Position numbers and translations under genes: made by a program. The notes beneath the pieces are model-generated. The model did not search any database and was not told where the DNA came from. It saw only the letters and a list, made by a program, of their open reading frames with translations. This document shows positions 10,392 through 22,823 of a stretch of 64,000 nt of DNA, piece by piece; position 1 is the first letter of the stretch; every line of letters begins with the position of its first letter. Origin of the DNA: Gnetum montanum (Eukaryota > Streptophyta > Gnetopsida > Gnetales > Gnetaceae); NCBI GenBank assembly GCA_015680685.1, contig MNCI01013584.1:32870-96869 (forward strand). The letters run 5' to 3'.

Positions 10392-13021
10392 TGTGATTCC
10401 AAGTGGCGGTGGCTCCTTCATGGGCCACTTCCCCTTGTCTTGTGCTCTAGGCTTTGGGATTTGATGGCTTTGAAGGAGTGCCTAGAGCTTTTCTTCTTTA
10501 GTTTGGGGATCTTGTGCCATCCATGCTGATGCTCTATCATTTGATGGAGTTGGCACCTTCCATGGACATGGTAGTTGTGGGAACATTTGATTTGCTTTAA
10601 CATACCATGCTACAAACAACTGTTGTTCCTCCTCGCAGGCTCTAACCTTGTCCTTGTACTCCTGGAAATCTGTAAGCTATTGAGACAAGTTTTCCATGAT
10701 ATCTTTCTACCTTTGGTAGCTGGCCTTAACCACCTCTAGTTCAGAATTTGTGACTTCTAGCCTTTGCAATGTTTTCTTGTACTCTACAAATTCTACTTCA
10801 TATTTAGCATAGGTGACAGCCACCTACATTTTGAGCTCTATTCTTGGGCATCCTGCTATCAACATGGCTAGATTGGCATACCACAGGTTTGCTAATCCTA
10901 TCTACTCTATGAGAACTTGAATCTACAGTTCCCAACATTTAAGCTCTGCCTAGTGGACAATTGCATATGTGTCCAATATGGCCCACCAATCAATGTGTTG
11001 AGCACTGAAAGTATTGATGTGGGCCTTGGCCATATGGATCTCTTTTTATATGACCTACTTGTACATTCCCACTTGGTATCTAAAATTCTTCTTTAACTTT
11101 TCATGCCTCTTGGGCTAATTTTGCCACATGGTTACTTCAATGGTTGTCTTCTGTCAGATTGCACATACCTCCTCCATTGAGAGGTATCAATTATTTTTGG
11201 CCAAATGGTTCATGTCTTGGTTGATCCTCACCAATTGTTCTTGTAACTACTAAAATTTTTTTTTGAGAAAATTCTTTTATTTCTCCATAGTGGTCAACCA
11301 ATGATTGTCAGAAGCAAGCTGTTTATTCTCCTCTTGTGAGTATCTGAGTGCCTTGGCATGTGCGTAGGTTTGTGCTTGTACCTTGGAGGCATCCCAGTTG
11401 ATCTTCTTCTTCTCCTCTACCACTCTTTTATTATCCACTAGTATCTTGTTGAGCTTCTCTATCCTAAAAGTGTCCAGTTGGTCTGTGGGAACAAAGTGAG
11501 ATGGGTCCTGCTATGTAGCTTATAGGGTAACAAGCCTCTCTTGGAGTCTTGCCAACTTTGCTTTAACATGCTAGGCCCTAATCTCTATCATGACTAGCTC
11601 CCTCTGGTGGAGATGAGGTCTGACTGTGTTGCTATGACATCTTATGGGATGTTAAACAAGGATGTCATTACTTGTCCTATCTACAGCAATCGATCAAGGA
11701 CATCCTCATGCTCCGCAAGAGTCATTGAGAGACCGAACAAAATTTGAGCATCCCCTACTCCTTTGAAGTTTGTTGATGGCATGAAAATGATGTTGAAAGA
11801 TTCTTTGATGTGGTAAATGACCACTTCTATGGATCCTACTATGTCTTGGTGCTTCATGACCACCACTGTGGCCCCTTCATTGGTTTCCAATTACACCTAT
11901 AAAGACACAACATTTCCTAAAATCTATTGTGACCAATGGGTCTTTCCTCCTCTTGTTTAGATGGACACCTCGTTCCATGTGTAATCAATAGAAACTATTT
12001 GCCATACAGTCTCGTCGATGACGTGGAAGAGATTAGCATCATCATGACTTCCCCAACTGACTGTCTCAGTGATGGCCCTGAGATGGCTCATTGACGATCG
12101 ATAATCTTGCGGTGGTGATGATAATTGATCTCGCTGGCTTGTGCTGGGACTTGCTTGTTGTTGACTGAGCCCTATGCTTGGGAGTTGGCTAGGCGTTATA
12201 GTTTGAGTTGTAGTGGGCCCCATTATCTGTTCTTTCTTTGGCTCCAATGTCTCACCAGCACTCTTCCATTGGGCTAGTGGCTTTAGTAGTTCAGTGAACG
12301 AAGCATTTTGGGATCTTTTGGGAACATCATTGGTGTACCCTAGAATACCAGCACATTTGCACAGCTTCTTGATGAGACAAAGGAAGGGAAATACAAACTT
12401 CCCAATCTTGCATTCTTCAAACCGCCTCAAGATCTCCATGAGATACATATGAGGAAGTTTAGCATTAACCTTTCCCATCAATATCGCACTTCCTCTTGAN
12501 TGAAGTTTAGCATTAACCTTTCCCATCAATATCGCACTTCCTCTTGACACATATGTTGAAATTCTATTTAATCCTCTTGTGGGGAAGATGTGATAAGTAC
12601 TAATCTTGAAGTATATTCTTTCTTCCAGTTTCAACTCTCCATATGTTTTGTCCTCTTTGCCGTACGTCCTGTCTAAATAAACTCTTCATGCATTAGCATC
12701 AGAGCAAGTGGATAGGTGATCAACTTTTGGCCCTGTATTCAGAAGGTTCAACACTTCCGAGATGGCCTTGGTGGAAAAATCCATGAACAAACCACAAATG
12801 TCAACTATGGTACCTTCTTCTTTATTATGCCAGAATTGATATGTTTCTCCTAAGTACCAGGCACCACTTTTAGAGAGGACAAGCCATAATGGGGACCTTT
12901 TGAGTTGGTCCCTAAAAACCTCAAGAGTGAATTCCATCAAAGGTCCAAAGTTTAATTCCACTATCACAACTATCAATGTGGACCTTTCTCGAATAGCTTG
13001 AACATACTCCAGAGACAACAT
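10392..13021 (-). pseudogene. Extra ORF of element A: plant-transposon helical domain plus coiled coil
   Basis: In sense with gag, a long decayed frame from M at 13021 to a stop at 10392-10394, about 870 codons with several stops. The N-terminal half (13021 to about 12300) contains GLFMDFSTKAISEVLNLL and later STYVSRGSAILMGKVNAKL and GKFVFPFLCLIKKLCKCAGI. This pattern matches the helical domain widely annotated as 'putative plant transposon protein' (PF20167-like) next to plant gypsy elements. A Ser/Gln/Thr/Pro-rich linker follows (about 12230-12080), then a Lys/Glu-rich likely coiled-coil C-terminus. Function unknown; such extra ORFs are known in Tat/Athila elements. An assembly N with a 47-base duplication at 12500 disturbs it. 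Confidence 0.55.
12453..12548. other. Assembly join: N at 12500 with 47-base duplication
   Basis: The 47 bases before the N are repeated after it (12502-12548). This looks like two overlapping contig ends left unmerged, not a biological tandem repeat. Confidence 0.8.
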
Positions 13022-15899
13022 GAGGTGTCATCCCTGTTTAGGTGCTTCAACAGCTCCTTCTTCTGCCTATCCTAACTGCGCAGTAGCAGGAATATCTTGA
13101 TGGATGCTAAATGATTACGTTGCTCTACATGTTGTTCAAGAGATACGTATCTTCTACCTCTCTTGGGTTGCTTGGACACACCTTGACAGGGTCCTTATTA
13201 TACACATTTAGGTGCCATTTGCAATCACACAAGGCTAACCATTAGTATGGTTTTTTAAAGAATTTAAGTTATACCTTACTTCTACCTTAATGAATTTGTT
13301 TCTTATTTTGTGTGATCCAGAGTTAGAAAATCTTGTGGAAATGTCCCCTAAAATTTTTAATATTAGGCCCCTAATTTGATTAGGTGGCTTTAAAATTTAA
13401 TTTCCTAGTGTAGGTGAGGAGATAAGATTGTTTTGGGCACATGTTTATCATCATTTTTTTTGTTTTTTTAATTACCCTTTATAGTATCCTTCAGGTGATG
13501 ATGAATTCCGAAAAATTTATGTGCAACTTGTAGTGTACCCCTCCCCCACAACTAAGTTGAACACTTTGGGTTCAAGTAGGTTCTTTTGGAATAAGAATCG
13601 GAGTGCTAGCAAGTGAGTTATGGCTATTGGAACAAGAGGTGTGCAAGTTGTGAGTCATAGAAGAAATTTTGAAAAATCCCCCCCCCCTACATGAATAGTT
13701 GAAAATGATGTTGATGTGCATGAGGGGGTTGATAAATATAGTTTTATGTGATGTGATATTGCATACGCGATAGCACGGCCTCGACATCACGTTGGACCCA
13801 ATATCAGATATGCGATATCGCAACCTATTTAAAGTAGGGTACTTAGAAAAATTGATAAATTTATAAAATTCTAAACTCAAAAATGAAGGACTTGAATTCA
13901 ATGTAAAAGGTCCAGGGCAATGCAAAATAGATGAAAAGGCAACAAAAAAAAGTATAATGGTGTAGAAGCTGACAATGAAATACATGAATTGGATGAGGAG
14001 AAAGGACATGTTTCTGTATAGAGGAATGTTTGAATTGAAAGGATGATGAGGGAAAGGAAAATATTGGTAATGTAATTCTCAAAGGGTATAAAATAATGTG
14101 ATGGTGATGTGTAATGAGTAAAAATTGCAAAAGTCATGCAAGTGGATCCTCCCCAAAGTAGGTTCCAACCTATAATGCCCTTGTGTAACCACACCTTAAA
14201 ATGTCCATAGGTACTAGAATGGTTAAATGTAATCTACACAAATTTCACAAAACACACACACGTAAATACCATTGTGATGAGGTATAAATTCAATGCTACA
14301 CAAGTCATGAGTCCCAATTACATGAACAACGAAATGAGACAAATTGTAGAAGGGATTGCAGAGATCGGGACATGAGGTAACTAAACCAGGGCACAATGAA
14401 TCTTGAGTTTAGGGAATGATTAATGTGTCATTAACCCATCACTCCAAAATCAAGATCACATCCATTCCTCTAATCAATGACATTGCATTGTTTCATCACA
14501 TGATGGACACTCATAAGAGTACCATGACAACATGGTGTATGATCACTTGGCATTCTGTTCAAGGGAGGAGTGATTATTTTGCGGCACTTTGATCTTGATC
14601 TCTTTTCTGTTTTTTTTTGTGTGGAAACTTTGGTACACTCTCTCTTTCTTATTTCTTATTTCTTTTTATGTGTAATCTAGAGAAGTTGCCTACCTTCAGG
14701 CATGGGTGCATGTCTTTCCAGTGGGACCCCCTAGAATAGCATTGGGTTTTGTGAGTGAGTGCCTTTATTACTCTTACTCCCATTTTTCATTAGATCTAAA
14801 AGGATCTTGGTACAACCATGCTTCATGATAACTCCTACAAATTTCATCAAAGAGAATCCACAAGTCCCCTTGATGTCACACCCTGACCATTCCCTCTTCG
14901 TCCATCCTTCTTCACTTTAGGTATAATGAGCACAAAATTACTTTATGTTTTAATGATGTAAAAAATATCATCATAGCTAGAGTAGAACCTCTTATTAATA
15001 GAATAGTTGGATGGATGTGATGGGCTCACTGTCCAAGTAATTAGTCACTTGAGACTTGATAGCATAGAACAACACCTCAACCAACGAGTCACATGAGTGT
15101 TTTATTTGTAGATGAGATTACTTATAAAAAGATAAAAAGATAAAACAATAAATAAAAAGATAAAACAACAAATTGAAAGATGAAAAACTAAAAAAATTAT
15201 AAAATTAAAGAAAAGAAAAATATTTATTAATTCTACTTGTTAGAATGTAGGATATCCCCCATAACTAATTGGTTGAGTATGGCTAGAATTAATAAATAGA
15301 AGGTTGAAATCCATACATGTTGGAAATATTGGGACCTAGTCATATCCAAACCACTAGGTGTCTTTTGATGTGGTGGTTGGAATGTTCCAAAATTGGGGTT
15401 CACACACTGTATTAAAGTTGACATAGTGGGGCAAGTTAGAAGATGAGTTTAATTGATACAAAGTTTAACCACTATGGCACCCTTGACTATAAGATGGTAT
15501 GCAAGGATTGATATGTCTCCCATTGTGGTTATATTCATTGGGCCACATAGTTGTTGGAGTATTGATTGGTGACCCTGATAAGGTAACACAAGGTGTTGAG
15601 TTTGAGGAGAAGGATGCATCATAGTGTGGAACTTATGCTGGGTTGGAAGATGCAGTGGGTTTAGCATCATGCTACTTCTTTCTATGGTCATGCCTAAAGA
15701 AAGGGTGCTTTTAAGTACTTCTACTACTATTGATAGTAGTAGAAAAGTAGCATTCATAGGTTGGTGCTATGGTGAAAAACCTTCTAGTACAATTGGTGGC
15801 AATGTAGAAGGAGGTGAAGGATGAGAATACTATTGTTGAGGACAAGTGTAAAGTACATGAGGTGGTGACCTTGTCAAAGGGGGTATGAGTGGATAGTAT
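13022..15899. other. Element A spacer, no recognised gene
   Basis: AT-rich DNA between gag and the extra ORF. It holds an isolated palindrome/TATA-like module at 13741-13840, an A-rich tandem stretch (AAAAAGATAAAACAA-like) at 15120-15200, and a block at 14135-14190 whose reverse complement matches 63296-63350 in element C. The ORFs at 13572-14194 and 15449-15757 are Phe/Ile- or Gln/His-rich translations without family motifs; the latter may be the gag-pro linker. Confidence 0.5.
13741..13840 (+). promoter_or_regulatory. LTR-like palindrome and TATA-like module inside element A
   Basis: GATATTGCATACGCGATA and GATATGCGATATCGCA resemble the U3 palindromes of this LTR family. They are followed by CCTATTTAAAGTAGG, which could act as a TATA box reading the plus strand, antisense to the element. 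May be a fragment of another LTR. Confidence 0.4.
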
Positions 15900-17592
15900 T
15901 ATGGAGAATGATAACGATAAGGTAAAGTAGAGGATGATGATATGATTGGAGAAATAGGGTGTTGAACATAGTAAGCATTTGGTGTTGGGACATATAAAGG
16001 ATACGGTCAGGTTGGCGATGGATTCCCCCATGACTGAGGCTTTTTCCATTGTGGTTGAAACTGATATTTTTGTATAAAATTTGGGTCTAAAATTCCTCCC
16101 CAATGCTCATGTAAGTGAAAAACTAGGCATTGGCCTTTGGGGTGATCATACAGATAGATGTTGCATTGATATGTGAATTTGGCAGTTGATTTCTTATTGT
16201 TTTGATTGTTGCATGATGTCTTGTCCTGCTTCTTGATTTGACATAGTTGTGCCTCTACTATTGTTAGCATATTCTTCATATTTTCTGTGCACCCATTCTT
16301 TCATCTTATTAATCTTTGTCTCAATTTCATCTAGTGATTGTTGCATTGGAAAAGGTAGAAACAGTTGCACTTCCTTAAGATGAGCTGATTTCTCCTCTTT
16401 ATGGTTATGGACCTTTGGTAATTTGAGATTTTGGTACCGTTGAGAGCTTTCAACATTGTCCCATTTAGCCATTTCTCCTTTTTCTTTGGCTACCTGCTTA
16501 ATAAGCTCTTGGAGTTAAGGGGTTTGTAGCTCATATAATTAACCTTGGGCATACATCCCGAGGGTTTTCCTTGTTTCATTACGAAGCCCATCCATGATGT
16601 GATACATTAGCCTTTCCTTAAAGAATCCATGGCCTAGGCATTTGTTTAAAAAATAATAGTATCTTGCTAAGGCAATGTCCAAGGGTTCATGTTGCTCTTG
16701 TTTCTATTCTTGGATTTTTCTCCTCAAGGCCAACACTCTGGCATAGGTTTGATATCGCTCAATAAAGAGTTCTACCATTGTTGGCCCACTATGGATTGGT
16801 TTTGGTTTTAATGATCTATACCACACTTTTGCTTGGCCAACGAGTGTCATAGGAAAGATCTTAAGTTTTTTCCATCCATTATTAATATTATTCCATACAC
16901 AAGCATCATAGAAGGCTTGTATATGCTATTGCAGGTCTAAATCATAGCCTCCTGTGAACTTTGAAAACTTGTTTAAATCAAGCCTAGGTAGACAACTTTC
17001 TTTGTGATGCCTGTAGGATATTCAAATAGCCTCTTGTATAGGCATTAGGCTCTTAGTGGCCAATAGGGGTTCATTTTCACTAAGTGGATTATGAGTTTGT
17101 GCATTGGAACAATGTTGTCCTTGTTCATGTTGGTGTTCTCGATTTTATTTGTGAGCTTGATTTTTAGTTCTATGCCGATCCCTTGAAAGATAGTCATCTG
17201 TGTCACAATATGACATTGAAGGAGTAGAGGAAGAGAGGGAACTGTAAAACTTAGTATGACTTTTGTAAGTCTTACAATCATCCCCAAATAAGTTCTTGTT
17301 AGTTATTGAGAAGGTCCTAGGCCTTTCAGGCGTCCTTGTTCTATGGGATGTCTCATCCTTACTAGAGTTGTTANGTCCTTGTTCTATGGGATGTCTCATC
17401 CTTACTAGAGTTGTTAGAGTTGGATGACGAAAGTCTTTGAGTATCATTGACATGTTCATGAATGTAGGGGACTCCTACATAAGTTTGAGTACTCCAAACT
17501 TTATATTCATCATCATATAGTTTGTTTTTTCTCCAATGAATTTCCTTACTCATTGTTGCATTGTCAGAGTCTTGTGAGAAAGACATTGTCAT
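15900..17592 (-). pseudogene. gag: gag of element A
   Basis: Minus-strand frame from about 17592. Conserved gag block: AFYDACVWNNINNGW, FPMTLVGQAKVWYRSL, then CLGHGFFKERLMYHIMDGL and ETRKTLGMYAQG. This aligns residue by residue with 59850-60225 in element C (CLGHGYTQRDQLRHIMDGL, ETRRTLGTYAQG). A nucleocapsid-like segment YDHPKGQC is at about 16130-16170 (YDHPEGCC in C). Multiple stops and an N-linked duplication at 17374. No protease follows in recognisable form. Confidence 0.75.
17332..17416. other. Assembly join: N at 17374 with 42-base duplication
   Basis: The 42 bases 17332-17373 recur at 17375-17416. Same signature as the other N positions; not a natural repeat. Confidence 0.8.
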
Positions 17593-17697
17593 GAACTGTG
17601 TGTAACTTAATTAAAATTAATTTATTTTCTAAGAGATATATTTTGAATACTTGTTACAGTGATCTTGTATGATATAACTAATATAAATAACTAACAT

Positions 17698-17718
17698 CAT
17701 CCCCGAAAATGATGCCAA
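17698..17718 (-). other. Primer binding site of element A
   Basis: Directly beside the 5' LTR, the minus strand reads TTGGCATCATTTTCGGGGA. The plant Asp-tRNA-type PBS is TGGCGCCGTTGCCGGGGA; four of the five differences are transitions. The better-preserved copy is at 58692-58709. Confidence 0.7.
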
Positions 17719-18585
17719 TGATGAGTGGTGAGGTACCCCTAGACTCAACCATATGAATATGAGCATTTCACACACGATCTGGTTGAACTCCATAGATAGG
17801 CTAGTTGTGGTATCTAGATAGTTACTTGTTGATCATAGTTCATTGTCTTCCCACCTAGACTAGTATTTGCTTTTTCATGTTTGGTTTAGTCCAAAGTGAG
17901 GTGTATAATATGGTTTCTAACCTAGTTCTACTCTTGGAGGCAATGGAAAATAACTTTAAGCTATGAGGAAAAGGGAGAGAGAGTTAAGCTAATAGGACAT
18001 AGGGGGAGAGAATCTAACTAGCCTAAGTGCAATGAGCTTCCATTCCTTAATCATCCGTATAAATCTTGGACCTTGTGCACAACTACCATTGGGGTTACCA
18101 AGCACATGGGCTAGGTATGCTATTGGGATACCAAGTAGTCACACTTGAATGCTCATGAGTAAGTCGTACTCATTCCGCATTTAAGGAGCTTAGGGTGAAG
18201 ATATATTAACTACAAAATCAATAAATAACAATAACAATTAAATAATTAAACGGAGTGAATGTTGCAATGATGAAGTAATCTTGATCTTTATTACCAGTCA
18301 TGTGCATGTCCAAGTATGTCACACTCGAATAAAGGTGTCGTACAATTACAATCATCACATTGTGGGCATGCATTGGGAGAAAGGGTTGAGAAGAACTAAA
18401 CATGAACTAACTTCTATCTACTGACTAAAAAATAACTTACCCATAACTCCTTGTGCCTACATGTGTATTTATAGGCCTGCATAAGGGTCATGATATCATG
18501 CATCCGATATCGCTAGCCAGGCCACGATATCACGTACCAGATATCGCAGATTTGATATCAAAGCTTAATGAATCATGATTCATCA
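17719..18585 (-). repeat. 5' LTR of element A
   Basis: 867 bases, collinear with 9309-10190 but with many differences, so the insertion is old. Contains the minus-strand TATA (CTATAAATAC) near 18470 and U3 palindromes of the GATATC..GATATC type at 18485-18555. Confidence 0.85.
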
Positions 18586-20329
18586 ATGCATAAACAAATA
18601 TATGATCAATTGAATAATTTGGAACTTTTAGATAATTCATTATAATGTTGGAATGGCTAGCATGGTTTTATAATTATGTATTATGAATATGATTTTATGT
18701 TTGTATTTTTTGAGGGATTTTGATTATCACTTGTAGAAATTAAATAATATTATTTATTGTTTTGTCAATAAATATTAAATTTACACAAATCTATCTATAG
18801 AAGTTTGATTGAGGTAAAATAAGTGTTGTTCGAATCATCTTCTTATGTGCTTATTTATTATAGATTTTATTTTATTTTTTGGAATTTATCATTTTTTGAA
18901 TGCTTCATTAGTGACCATTTTTATAAAATTATATGCAGTGAAGGGGTATACTAGTGGCAAGAAGTTTTGTTATGCCATGCTATAGTATTATATTTTTAAA
19001 GTATGTGTGACTATTAGACTTGGATATATGTGATCATGTTATATATTTTTTTTCAAATATTTTGTGATTATGACATATGATAGCTTAAGCTAGTCTTGAT
19101 TGGTAAATGACTTCATGATGGCATTGGTAGCAGTCACTGGCAGGGTGGTGCTAGCATGAGGATGTAGATTGGTTGGTGATGATGCACCTTGTAAGTAATT
19201 GTGGATTTGCCTTTACTATGATGCATCAGTGAGGCTCCTGTCTTAGGTCTCATCCTCGAAGTGGAAGAGGGTAGGTATGTTTTTCCCATGACTAGTATGT
19301 GGCATAGGTGTGTACATCTCTATAGTCAGTCCTTTAGAAGACTAGTGGTTATAGGTTCTGGGTTAATTAAACCTAGCACCAATTAGATAAATAAAATACG
19401 TATAGGTAAATGATTGATTATGAGGGCTTATGGCAACATTATACATGATACACTAAGTATGGATATGCTAGTGATCATATGGGCTATGTGTATATGTTTG
19501 TATTATTTTTGAGTGATATCAATAACAATGTATCTTGTGATTGATCTATGAATGTGTGGCTAATGTGATGATTAATGGTATTGTATGATTTCAAATGTGT
19601 GGGTAAGATTATGCAAATTCATGTTGTATGAAAAGCACATGGTGCCATGGATATATTCTTGATTATGCTTGATAGTGATTGTATTTGTGACTATGTATTA
19701 GCTATCTATTTACTTTAGTAGGGATTATGTTAGAACTATGTATGATATTGGATATGCATGTATTGATTAGAGTGTGTGCAAAAGTGACTATTAATCATAT
19801 TTCTTTATACCTCATTCCTCTTCTCTAGTGTAGTTTTAGTTAGCCATCTAGCAGGAAAAGCGTAAAGACTTCCTACTCAATTTTATGTTGACTTTATTCA
19901 TTTATAGGTTGAGACTATAGGAATGTTAGTGTACTAAGAGGGCTGAGGAGAGGGATGCCTATGGGAATTTTTTGATGTATATTTTCATGCACAAATATAT
20001 AATTTTTTGTGGACTATTCATATTTGCATGACCCTCACAGTACTCTTATATATATATATGATATTTTATTTTTGTATACTTGAGATTAGTATAGATTTTT
20101 GGTTATGTAGAGACATGCAATTTTATAGATTTGTGTGTATGATTGATTTTTGGTTTGAAATTAATTTTTGTATATATATATTGAGTGGTTTATTTTAAAT
20201 GTATTTTCATGCATCATGGATTCCTAATTTGTCATGCTTTTGTTATGTTATTACTAGTCATCCTATGCATCACTTCATTCTAGCCAAGTGTGGTATGATT
20301 CGATGTTACAATTTTATGTCTTAAAATAA
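18586..20329. other. Unidentified insert X, right part
   Basis: Continuation of 8276-9308 beyond element A. AT-rich, no coding similarity seen; the plus-strand ORF at 20007-20198 is low-complexity. Ends where RT homology of element D resumes. Confidence 0.4.
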
Positions 20330-20900
20330 TTTATTTTTAAATCATTAGAAAAATTTTACATCAAATCAACTTTAGGCTACGTTCCTCACATGTTAATAAG
20401 ACTTGATTAAGATTTTTAAGTGCATTGTCAAAGTCAACCAAAAGTATAGAATTCATCCATAAATACTTCCATTGAATTCCTTATAATACCATGGAAAATG
20501 GTATATACAAATCTTTCGAATGTTGTTGGGCCATTACATAATCCAATAGATGTTACTCTATAGGCAAATTTTCCCAATTGACAAATGAAAGTATCTTTAT
20601 GTTGGGCCTTAGGTGCTCTTGTAATTTGATTCTATCCACTATATCTATATAAGAGATAATAATATTCATAACTTATTATTCTCTATAATATTTGATCAAA
20701 AAATGTAAAATAAAATTATCTTTATGGTTTACAGAGTTTAACATTCTTTAATCTAGACATCCTCTCTAGTTCTTTTTTCAGAAATTAGAATTAAAGGACT
20801 TACCTAGGTTGAATCTAAAAATGAATATATAAATTCTATTTATAATAAATTTTCTACCCTTTTTTTAATAAATTTTTTATATCATAGAATCATTCCTTCT
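20330..20900 (-). pseudogene. pol: Reverse transcriptase palm of old element D
   Basis: The minus strand reads ITRAPKAQHKDTFIC, GKFAYRVTSIGLCNGPTTFE, then MEVFMDEF in place of the catalytic xxDD motif and FDNALKNLNQVLLTCEERSL. This is the palm of a plant gypsy RT (compare GTFAYRRMPFGLCNAPATFQ and VFMDDF). The second catalytic Asp is Glu. Alignment ends at about 20330 and resumes at 8275. Confidence 0.8.
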
Positions 20901-21552
20901 TTGTATTTGTTCTATAGGTCTAACTATCTCATTTGTATATATTCTCTGTTAATAAATCTCTAGTGGAATTCCCTTCAAATAGCTATGAGTCAAAGGAAAG
21001 ACTTTCTTATGGTTTTTAAGCATTATCTTTAGTTTTCTTATTGAGAAAAATTTAATTAAGAATTATTAATAATTGGCCTATTATGCTTAAGAATTACGTC
21101 TTCTAGATGGATAGGTAATTATGGTAACGTATTATTAATAATTGGCCTATTATGTATTTTTCTCAAGGGACCATCACTTGGAATGATGGTAAGATACTTG
21201 TTTCTTAAGTTATAAGTTCTATGTATGAGCTTGGGCATAGCTACTTGTGAGAGGTTAGACTTTTGCTCATTTACTAAGCCTCCTAAGACCTCACATTGGT
21301 AGGATGAGCATTGAGCCTCTAAGTAATGATCCTTTGAATATTTTTTTTATAGGAATATTCATTGCATGAAGTCCTATTGTTTTATCTTCTTCATATTCTT
21401 CTTTGATTTCTAGAGTGGAAATATTTATTAAAGTTTTAGCTAATTTTTGAAACATTTTTACTTAGTTTTTTTAGATCTTTCATACTTAATTCCATTTGAA
21501 TATTAAACATATAATTATTCATGGCCATCTAAGGTGTTTCTAAGATAATTCC

Positions 21553-21790
21553 ATGAGTATAATTTATGAACTTTTTTTTCATGACTATAAGATTAGTCAA
21601 ATAATAGAAACCTTGTACTATATATTTTCTATTAAATATTCAGGTTGTATAATGGATTTATCTACCATTTCTAATATTTTATGGTATAAGGTTATACTTG
21701 GACTACCAAACGTTTCATATACACATTTTGTGATGATACTTATACTTGCTCCTAGATCAATTAATTTTTTAAAATTCTAATTTCATATTG
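21553..21790 (-). pseudogene. pro: Aspartic protease of old element D
   Basis: The minus strand gives FKKLIDLGASISIITKCVYE, the retropepsin active-site loop (D-L-G-A-S, as in plant gypsy ALCDLGASINLMP), followed by LEMVDKSIIQPEYLIENI (typical LADRS..YPRGIIEDV region). Two stops follow. Correctly ordered upstream of RT on the same strand. Confidence 0.75.
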
Positions 21791-22622
21791 TTATTTATAT
21801 AAATTATTTTACATTTAAAAATTTTTCCATCACCCATGATACTTTATATAAATCTTCTTTTGATTTGGATTTAACTAGTTTTAGTCTTTTTTTTTTAGGT
21901 TTGATAGTAGAACTCTTCATGGAATTATAGGTTGGTTCATGTGTGAAGTAGAAAATATTGCACAAAGTATACAATAAATTGTACTTATTAGTAATTGTAT
22001 TAATAGGCTTATTATTTAAATTAGGTTCATTCTAAGATGGTGATTTCTTATGTGATTTCTTCTAAAAAATTTAGAACATTTACATTTTATATGTTTGTGT
22101 GACATACTAAAATCTCCATCTACTTTATTTTTTTCTTTCCAATTGATGTAGTATTATCTCTTTGGTTTGTGTACATTGTTAATATAATTTTTTAGTGGTT
22201 AATAATTTTCTTTCTTTTTCTAGCTTCATGGTCAAGCTTGATAAGTTTGTTTAGCTCTAGTTGTATCATATAACTCTATTTTGTTAATGTCTAAAAAGGT
22301 GTAGAACTCATTAATTCATGAGAAACTATTCTCATGATGGGGATCATTGTTGTAATTACACAAGTTAGATACTTTGAGATTTCTATTCTTGTACTTGTTG
22401 AAATTGTTACACCTGTTATTTAGGTTGGAAAATGTTTTTCAAATGTTAAGATACAATTTTAGATAACTTCTTCATCATCTAAATATATTTACTCATAAAT
22501 TTATTAAAACTTAATTCTTGAGACTTTATTTGTATTTCATTTATTCTTTTATTTTTTTCTCCTATTCTTTCCTACATACTAGCTCATCCTTAACTAATTT
22601 CATAGAATATATTTATAGCTTG

Positions 22623-22823
22623 CTAAATCTCCATTGGACCTTTAGCAAAAAGATTTATTTGAGGAAAAATATCTAACTCTTTAGATTTTGAATGAGCCAT
22701 TCTTCTTAATAAAATCCCAAGTATTTCCCTAATAGGTATGTTATGGTTTGAATATTTTCCTATTGTAGTTTTGTATCTATTAATATATTTTGTAACAGAT
22801 CCATCTATCCTTTTTTTATTCAA
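22623..22823 (-). pseudogene. Possible gag fragment of element D
   Basis: A 66-residue frame with DGSVTKYINRYKTTIGKYS, resembling the S-V-x-x-Y-I-x-x-F segment of retrotransposon gag. It sits where gag should be, upstream of the protease. Similarity is short; low certainty. Confidence 0.35.

Larger units (their letters stand above)
9309..18585 (-). mobile_element. Element A: Athila-like LTR retroelement without pol
   Basis: Two same-orientation LTRs (9309-10190, 17719-18585) start TGATGAGTGG and end in TTATCA or CATCA. Flanking five bases are ATTCA (9304-9308) and ATGCA (18586-18590), a target duplication with one mismatch. The PBS lies beside the right LTR, so the element reads on the minus strand. 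Internal 7.5 kb: gag (17592 to about 15900), a spacer, then an extra ORF (13021-10392) and the 3' LTR. No protease, RT or integrase motif was found, so it would depend on proteins from a relative. Element C (57712 onward) belongs to the same family. Confidence 0.85.

Noticed and set aside
11681-11890. Separate small gene
   Set aside because: It is a segment of the long decayed extra ORF of element A, between two stops.
8276-20329. TTATG as a target duplication for insert X
   Set aside because: The word occurs at both edges but no TG..CA or inverted ends fit it, and AT-rich DNA gives such matches by chance.
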